Shown: piece after piece, positions 6,026 to 9,833 of the stretch | Numbering within the stretch: position 1 is the first letter of the stretch | How the letters are laid out: each line of letters starts with the position of its first letter | Translations under genes and position numbers: made by a program | Notes under the pieces: generated by a model | Databases searched by the model: none | Told to the model about the DNA's origin: nothing | Seen by the model: the letters and a program-made list of their open reading frames with translations, nothing else | Assembly: GCA_903858195.1 (NCBI GenBank) | Contig: CAIOHW010000108.1 | Coordinates: 1 to 9,833, forward strand | Source of the DNA: Oligoflexia bacterium | Lineage (GTDB): Bacteria; Bdellovibrionota; UBA1018 | DNA: 9,833 bases | Direction of reading: 5' to 3'

Positions 6026-7501
6026 ATGGGTGAACTGGGGCTGCTTCTTCCCGAGGTCTATCTTGCCGCTACCGTGATCGGTCTTGTTCTCGGCGAGAGC
6101 GCCCATCATGGCGAACGCGTGAGGCTTGTGCTGCCCACGGCGCTTCTTGGAATCGGCGGCGCCCTGATTCAGACGATCCTCATGTATCGGCATGAGGCCG
6201 CATTGCTTTTTGGCGGGGCCCTCTCGCTGGATGCCTTTGGGTTGTACTTCAAGCTCCTGTTCCTCCTTCTTGCAGCCATCTCGGTCTCCGCAGTCTGTCT
6301 CAGTGACGAGATCGAGCGATCGATCCGCGCCGAGTTCTGTGCGCTGATTCTTGCGGGCACGGTCGCGCTCATGTTGGCGGCGGGAGCGTCCAACCTGTTT
6401 GTTGCGGCCATGGCGCTTCAGTCTGCAGGTGTCGTGGGCAGTCTTCTCTCGGGCTTTGGCAGGCAAAAGCCCGCCGCATCCGAGGCAGGAATCAAGTGGT
6501 TGGCGCCGATCGCATTCTCGGGAGCGTGCCTGCTCTTTGCCGCAACCACCCTTTATCTCCGAACCGGAACGGCCGATCTCGCCGAGTTGCACCACCTCCT
6601 GTTGTCGGCAAGCCCTCCGGGCAAGCTTGGGATCTTGATCTTCGCAACGATCTTCATGGGGCTTGCCATCCCCATGATGGTCTTTCCCGGCAACTTTTGG
6701 GCGATCGATGTCGTGCAGGGTGCGCCATCGATCGCGGGCGTGTTTCTCTCCGCGGGGGTGCGCGCCGCCGGGTTTGCAGTGGCGTCCCGCATCTGGTTTG
6801 CCCTCTTTGCGCAGCCCGCGCTGGAGCCGGGCAAGTGGTTGCCCCTCGGTGGCTGGGACTGGACGCAGTGGCTGGCGGTGAGCGCGGGTTTGACGCTGGC
6901 CGTGCCCGCCCTCCTCTCGATTCGACAGAAGAACGCAAAACGGCTTCTTTCCTGTGTAGCAATTGTCGAGGGTGGATTTCTTTTGCTGGGCCTTCTCGTT
7001 CTTGAGGAGCTTGGCCTTGCCGCCATTCTCTTTAGCCTGCTCGTGGGCACGGTCTCCTCTTTGGGGGCGCTCTATGTGCTCTCACTGAGTACCGTGCGCC
7101 TGGGCAGCGCCGAAGTCTCCGACCTGCGAGGCGCCCTTCGCGGACGGCCTTGGGAGTCCGTGTCCATGGTTTGTTTCAGTGCAAGCTGGCTGGGGCTGCC
7201 CCCATTTGCGAGCAGCGTGGCGCGCCTCGCGCTGCTGGGCGCCGCCGTGCGCCGGGAGTGGTACGCGCTGGCAGGGCTTGGACTGTTCGCCATGACCTTG
7301 ACGGCTATCGCCACGGGGCGCCTTCTGCTTGGACTCTTGGTCACCGGGCCCGCAGGGGCACGGGCCGACATGGAGGGAGAGGATGACCGCGGCCGCAAGG
7401 TCTTCCTTCTCGCCCTGCTCCTCCCGCTTGTGCTCTCGACCTTCCTGGCCGAACCACTGCTGAGATGGGCGAGCCTCTCGCTCCGGTTTATTTTCTGGTA
7501 G
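6026..7501 (+). CDS. nuoN: NuoN-like antiporter-type subunit of complex I, divergent
   Basis: 491 aa, about 14 hydrophobic helices, normal NuoN (ND2) size. Landmarks: SLDAFGLYFK (67-76), the ASNLF helix (121-125), DVVQGAPS (228-235), FLSAGVRAAGF (240-250), RQKNAKRLLS (300-309), DLRGALRGRP (366-375), GLPPFAS (390-396). Family charges are partly lost. The LELLS glutamate of TM5 is Gln132. The FKLxxVPFHxW lysine falls on Pro216 and its His on Asn223. The SxAPKAAGF lysine is Arg246. The GFFGKF lysine of TM12 is Arg400. The IAHAGY histidine is Glu315. It is thus less eroded than NuoL or NuoM, with two Lys-to-Arg changes that keep charge. ATG 6026 lies six bases after nuoM, with GGAGAG upstream. 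It ends the upstream cluster in the usual last position. Confidence 0.88.
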   Translation: MGELGLLLPEVYLAATVIGLVLGESAHHGERVRLVLPTALLGIGGALIQTILMYRHEAALLFGGALSLDAFGLYFKLLFLLLAAISVSAVCLSDEIERSIRAEFCALILAGTVALMLAAGASNLFVAAMALQSAGVVGSLLSGFGRQKPAASEAGIKWLAPIAFSGACLLFAATTLYLRTGTADLAELHHLLLSASPPGKLGILIFATIFMGLAIPMMVFPGNFWAIDVVQGAPSIAGVFLSAGVRAAGFAVASRIWFALFAQPALEPGKWLPLGGWDWTQWLAVSAGLTLAVPALLSIRQKNAKRLLSCVAIVEGGFLLLGLLVLEELGLAAILFSLLVGTVSSLGALYVLSLSTVRLGSAEVSDLRGALRGRPWESVSMVCFSASWLGLPPFASSVARLALLGAAVRREWYALAGLGLFAMTLTAIATGRLLLGLLVTGPAGARADMEGEDDRGRKVFLLALLLPLVLSTFLAEPLLRWASLSLRFIFW

Positions 7502-7537
7502 TTACGCTTACCGGCTCGGGATATAAAATCCGTCACC
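7502..7537 (+). promoter_or_regulatory. Intercluster gap with possible sigma-70-like -10 box for nuoA
   Basis: This 36-base gap is the widest in the window. TATAAA at 7522-7527 differs from the TATAAT consensus by one base and sits in an AT-rich patch within GC-rich DNA. No good TTGACA-like -35 lies 15-19 bases upstream. A start about seven bases beyond the box would fall two or three bases before the nuoA ATG, giving a nearly leaderless mRNA; this fits the lack of any purine-rich ribosome binding site before nuoA. No hairpin terminator is visible after nuoN, so read-through from the upstream cluster is also likely. Confidence 0.4.
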
Positions 7538-7897
7538 ATGGAATACATTCCCGTATTGATCCTGATGGCCGTCGGCGCGGCCATTGGTGGCGGCGCCCTG
7601 CTTCTGTCCTCACTTCTCGGACCCAAAGCACCCAATCGCCGCAAGAACATGCCGTTTGAGTGCGGGATGGACCCGGTTGGGGATGCGAGGCAGCGCTTTA
7701 GTGTCCGCTTCTATCTCGTGGCGATTCTCTTTCTTCTGTTCGACGTCGAGGCGCTGTTTTTTTATCCGTGGGCTGTTGTTTACAAAAAGTACCTCACGAT
7801 CAATGCATTCATCCTCGTGGAGATGGCGCTCTTTGTGGCCGTCCTGCTGGTGGGATATTTCTACGTCCTGGGCAAGGGCGCACTCGAGTGGGATTGA
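7538..7897 (+). CDS. nuoA: NuoA, membrane subunit of complex I (ND3 type)
   Basis: 119 aa, three hydrophobic helices. NuoA lies beside NuoH and NuoJ, and its first cytoplasmic loop contacts the quinone site. The family signature is complete: LGPKAPN (27-33), FECGMDPVGDARQRF (40-54), VRFYL (56-60), LFDVEALFFYPWA (67-79) and the GALEWD end. The functional acids are present: Asp69 and Glu71 of TM2 (E. coli Asp79 and Glu81) and Glu95 of TM3. The loop Glu41-Cys42-Gly43 is kept. This conservation contrasts sharply with nuoH-nuoN just upstream. The ATG has no Shine-Dalgarno sequence (AAAATCCGTCACC precedes it), while its N-terminus fits the family well, so the start is probably right and may be translated from a very short leader. 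nuoB follows after three bases. Confidence 0.97.
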   Translation: MEYIPVLILMAVGAAIGGGALLLSSLLGPKAPNRRKNMPFECGMDPVGDARQRFSVRFYLVAILFLLFDVEALFFYPWAVVYKKYLTINAFILVEMALFVAVLLVGYFYVLGKGALEWD

Positions 7898-7900
7898 TTT

Positions 7901-8410
7901 ATGGGCAAAGACGGTTCGGTTAATTTCCTGACAACACGGCTGGATGACATTGTGAACTGGGGGCGCAAGAACGCGCTCTGGCCCTTGCCGTTCGGCACGA
8001 GCTGCTGCGGAATCGAGATGATGGCGACCTTCGCGTCCGAGTACGACATCGGGCGCTTTGGTGCCGAAGCGATGAGATTCTCGCCGCGACAGAGCGATCT
8101 GCTGATTGTGGCAGGGATCGTGAACGCGAAGATGGCGCCGGTTCTCCGCAACATTTATGACCAGATGGCGGAGCCCAAGTGGGTGATGTCGATGGGCGCT
8201 TGCGCCTCCTCCGGCGGAATCTTCAATGTCTACAGCGTCACCCAGGGGATCGACACGATCCTCCCGGTGGACATTTACGTGCCAGGCTGTCCGCCCTCTC
8301 CCGAGGGCGTGCTGCACGCACTGCTGCGGCTCCAGGAAAAGATCCAGAGCGGCGACACCAACTATCACCGGCGTGAGCGCGCCGTTCGCCAGGGCGGGGA
8401 GGCCAAGTAG
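7901..8410 (+). CDS. nuoB: NuoB, N2-cluster subunit of complex I (PSST type)
   Basis: 169 aa. NuoB holds the terminal [4Fe-4S] cluster N2, which reduces quinone at the interface with NuoD and NuoH. All four ligands are present with family spacing: Cys35 and Cys36 (SCCGIE), Cys101 (MGACASSGG) and Cys130 (VPGCPP). Other signatures are [15 protein letters not shown] (40-54), [13 protein letters not shown] (60-72), [13 protein letters not shown] (77-89) and EPKWVMSMG (91-99). The usual GTVT before LKMAP is GIVNA here, a small variation. It starts three bases after nuoA, with only a weak GTGGGA upstream, and abuts nuoC with no gap. Nothing suggests loss of function. Confidence 0.98.
   Translation: MGKDGSVNFLTTRLDDIVNWGRKNALWPLPFGTSCCGIEMMATFASEYDIGRFGAEAMRFSPRQSDLLIVAGIVNAKMAPVLRNIYDQMAEPKWVMSMGACASSGGIFNVYSVTQGIDTILPVDIYVPGCPPSPEGVLHALLRLQEKIQSGDTNYHRRERAVRQGGEAK
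8396..8402 (+). promoter_or_regulatory. Shine-Dalgarno site for nuoC, inside the nuoB 3' end
   Basis: GGGGAGG lies eight bases before the ATG at 8411, which directly follows the nuoB TAG (8408-8410). It supports this start and coupled translation of nuoB and nuoC. Confidence 0.75.
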
Positions 8411-8980
8411 ATGGACATTCGAACCCCTGTTCCAACGATTTACGGCGATCTTGCCAAGAAGCACATGGAGCTCTGGCGCAAGCAGGTTCAGCGCCTCAGC
8501 GCCGCCCTCGGAGCGGCCATCGAAGAGGTGCGCTGGCCCGGCGAGGCTCCGGTGGATGTTCCCGTGATCTTTGTTTCGCGGGACAAGGTCGTCGACGCCA
8601 TCCGCTTTCTTAAGGAGCAGGACGGCCTGGCCTATGATTTTTTGTCCGATCTCACCGCCACCGACGAGGAAGTCGAGCCGCGGTTCGAGGTGGTCTACAA
8701 CCTGACCTCCTTCTCTTCCGGCGCCAGGATTCGCGTGAAGGTTCGCGCGAGGGATGGTGAGTCCGTGCCCACGATCGTGGGCCTGTGGGACGCCGCCAAC
8801 TGGGCCGAGCGCGAAGTCTGGGACATGTTCGGTGTGCGTTTTGAAGGGCACCCCGACCTTCGGCGCATTCTGATGGACGAGCGCTGGGAGGGGCATCCGC
8901 TCCGCAAGGATTATCCGCTTCGGGGATATCAGCTGTTTCCCGATGCGATGCCCATTCAGGTTGATCTTCTCAAGGACTAG
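8411..8980 (+). CDS. nuoC: NuoC, 30 kDa peripheral-arm subunit of complex I
   Basis: 189 aa, a stand-alone NuoC rather than an NuoCD fusion. It is a structural subunit of the quinone module that packs on NuoD and NuoI; it binds no cofactor. The 30 kDa family signature spans residues 133-154 (EREVWDMFGVRFEGHPDLRR and the next residues), followed by GHPLRKDYPLRGY (160-172). The central YDFLSDLTATD (75-85) matches the usual FxxLxDLTAVD. It is preceded by an N-terminal extension of about 40 residues with Lys/Arg-rich helices. Spacing is zero bases from nuoB and three to nuoD, consistent with one mRNA. Confidence is high from the signature alone. Confidence 0.97.
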   Translation: MDIRTPVPTIYGDLAKKHMELWRKQVQRLSAALGAAIEEVRWPGEAPVDVPVIFVSRDKVVDAIRFLKEQDGLAYDFLSDLTATDEEVEPRFEVVYNLTSFSSGARIRVKVRARDGESVPTIVGLWDAANWAEREVWDMFGVRFEGHPDLRRILMDERWEGHPLRKDYPLRGYQLFPDAMPIQVDLLKD

Positions 8981-8983
8981 GCC

Positions 8984-9833
8984 ATGGAAAAGAACGTACC
9001 CCATAGCGCATTCGGGCTTCCGGAGTCTCCAAACTACTCCATCACGGTGGATGTCCCGCACGAGCATGATCCAGACGATCTCTGGAAGGACTCACGGGTC
9101 TACGTCAATATCGGCCCCACCCACCCCGCGATGCACGGGGCGCTCCGCATGTGCGCGAGGCTCAATGGTGAGACCATCGAAAAGTCTTACTGTGAGTTTG
9201 GTTACACGCACAGGGCGAAGGAAAAGCTCGGCGAAAACCGCAGCTACCACAACTTCATCGTCTACACGGACCGCCTGAACTACTGTTCGGCACTCATTAA
9301 TAACGTCACCTATTCGATGTCGATCGAGCGCCTCATGGGCATCGAAGTGCCTCAGCGCGCGGTGTGGATTCGAATGATCTGCGCTGAACTCGCGCGAGTC
9401 ATCGACCACCTGATTTGTGTCGGCATCAACGCAGTCGACCTGGGCGCATTTTCGTTCTTTCTCTACGGATTCCACCAGCGCGAGGAAGCCTACACACTTA
9501 TCGAGAAGCTGTGTGGCGCCCGCCTCACCACATCCTACACCCGCATCGGCGGCCTCATGCACGATGCGCCTCCCGGGTGGGAAAAAGAGGTCAAGGACTG
9601 GGTTGTCCGGACCCGCAAGGCGGTCCAGGACATGGACAAGCTGCTCACCAATAACCGGATCTGGTGTGGTCGCACGCAGGGCATCGGCGTGTTCACGCGC
9701 GAACAGTGCATGCGCTACAGCTACAGCGGACCGAATGCGCGCGCTGCCGGAATCGATCGCGATCTCAGGCGCGACCAGCCGGTCATGTTCTATAAAAACG
9801 TCGAGTTTGACGTGCCGGTCGGAAAGAACGGCG
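8984..9833 (+). CDS. nuoD: NuoD, 49 kDa quinone-binding subunit of complex I (3' end cut by window)
   Basis: The first 283 residues are present of a protein usually near 400. NuoD forms the quinone head-group site with NuoB. Visible signatures: IGPTHPAMHGALR (43-55), FGYTHRAKEKL (72-82), YTDRLNY (94-100), GIEVPQRA (119-126), RVIDHLICVGINAVDLGAF (138-156), RIGG, and FDVPVG near the edge. Quinone-site residues are kept: His51 (Thermus His38), Tyr100 (Tyr87) and Asp152 (Asp139). The usual HRGxEK is HRAKEK, a mild change. ATG 8984 has AAGGA seven bases upstream, three bases after nuoC. This is a second, well-conserved nuoD distinct from the divergent C-terminal fragment at bases 1-231. nuoE, nuoF and nuoG, or nuoH, would be expected beyond the right edge. 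Confidence 0.97.
   Translation, partial: MEKNVPHSAFGLPESPNYSITVDVPHEHDPDDLWKDSRVYVNIGPTHPAMHGALRMCARLNGETIEKSYCEFGYTHRAKEKLGENRSYHNFIVYTDRLNYCSALINNVTYSMSIERLMGIEVPQRAVWIRMICAELARVIDHLICVGINAVDLGAFSFFLYGFHQREEAYTLIEKLCGARLTTSYTRIGGLMHDAPPGWEKEVKDWVVRTRKAVQDMDKLLTNNRIWCGRTQGIGVFTREQCMRYSYSGPNARAAGIDRDLRRDQPVMFYKNVEFDVPVGKNG

Noticed and set aside
1..7501. Hydrogenase-type complex (Ech, Hyc/Hyf, Mbh) or Mrp antiporter instead of a complex I paralogue
   Set aside because: The NuoD-like end lacks the C-terminal DPCxxC of [NiFe] hydrogenases. The full order H-I-J-K-L-M-N, the NuoL lateral-helix extension and three separate antiporter-type genes are specific to complex I.
228..7501. Upstream cluster as pseudogenes
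   Set aside because: All seven complete genes are full length, with good start sites, tight overlaps and no stops or frameshifts, and NuoI keeps every Fe-S cysteine. Decay would not leave this pattern.
7502..7537. Rho-independent terminator between nuoN and nuoA
   Set aside because: No GC-rich inverted repeat followed by a T run is present in the gap.
7610..9067. Long open frame on the minus strand (485 codons) opposite nuoA, nuoB, nuoC and the nuoD start
   Set aside because: It lies wholly opposite four genes with unmistakable family motifs, its protein has no recognisable domain and is rich in His, Arg and Gly, and GC-rich codons often leave the antisense frame open.
1..9833. Mobile elements, CRISPR arrays, tRNA or rRNA genes
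   Set aside because: Coding sequence fills nearly the whole window, and no direct-repeat array, transposase motif, or RNA gene was seen.

Overview
The window is a near-continuous run of respiratory complex I (NADH:quinone oxidoreductase, Nuo) genes, all on the + strand and packed with overlaps or gaps of a few bases. The DNA is GC-rich. The downstream NuoA-NuoD proteins resemble those of deltaproteobacterium-like Gram-negative bacteria, but the phylum call is low-confidence inference.

Layout. (1) Bases 1-7501 hold the 3' end of a nuoD-like gene, then nuoH, nuoI, nuoJ, nuoK, nuoL, nuoM and nuoN, in the canonical order except that nuoE, nuoF and nuoG are absent between D and H. (2) Bases 7502-7537 are the widest gap; they hold a TATAAA-like box but no ribosome binding site. 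(3) Bases 7538-9833 hold nuoA, nuoB, nuoC and the first two thirds of a second nuoD. The window therefore contains the tail of one complex I cluster joined head to tail to the start of another, with two different nuoD genes.

The two halves differ strongly in quality. NuoA, NuoB, NuoC and the downstream NuoD keep the residues expected of a working enzyme: the N2 cluster cysteines, the quinone-site His and Tyr, and the acidic residues of NuoA. In the upstream cluster every membrane subunit is full length, with no stop or frameshift, yet the charged residues of the proton path are largely gone. Both NuoK channel glutamates are Gln. NuoM has Ser and Gln in place of its two key glutamates and Pro in place of a central lysine. 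NuoL has Gln and Gly in place of two key lysines. NuoN has Gln in place of its TM5 glutamate and Pro in place of its TM7 lysine. NuoH lacks the quinone-chamber glutamates, and NuoJ lacks the YVGA motif of TM3. NuoI, in contrast, keeps all eight Fe-S cysteines.

The most economical reading is a divergent complex I-like assembly, retained by selection on fold and possibly on electron transfer, but unlikely to pump protons in the standard way. It sits next to, and may be co-expressed with, a conventional complex I. Residue correspondences were made by eye against remembered E. coli and Thermus thermophilus sequences and need a real alignment.
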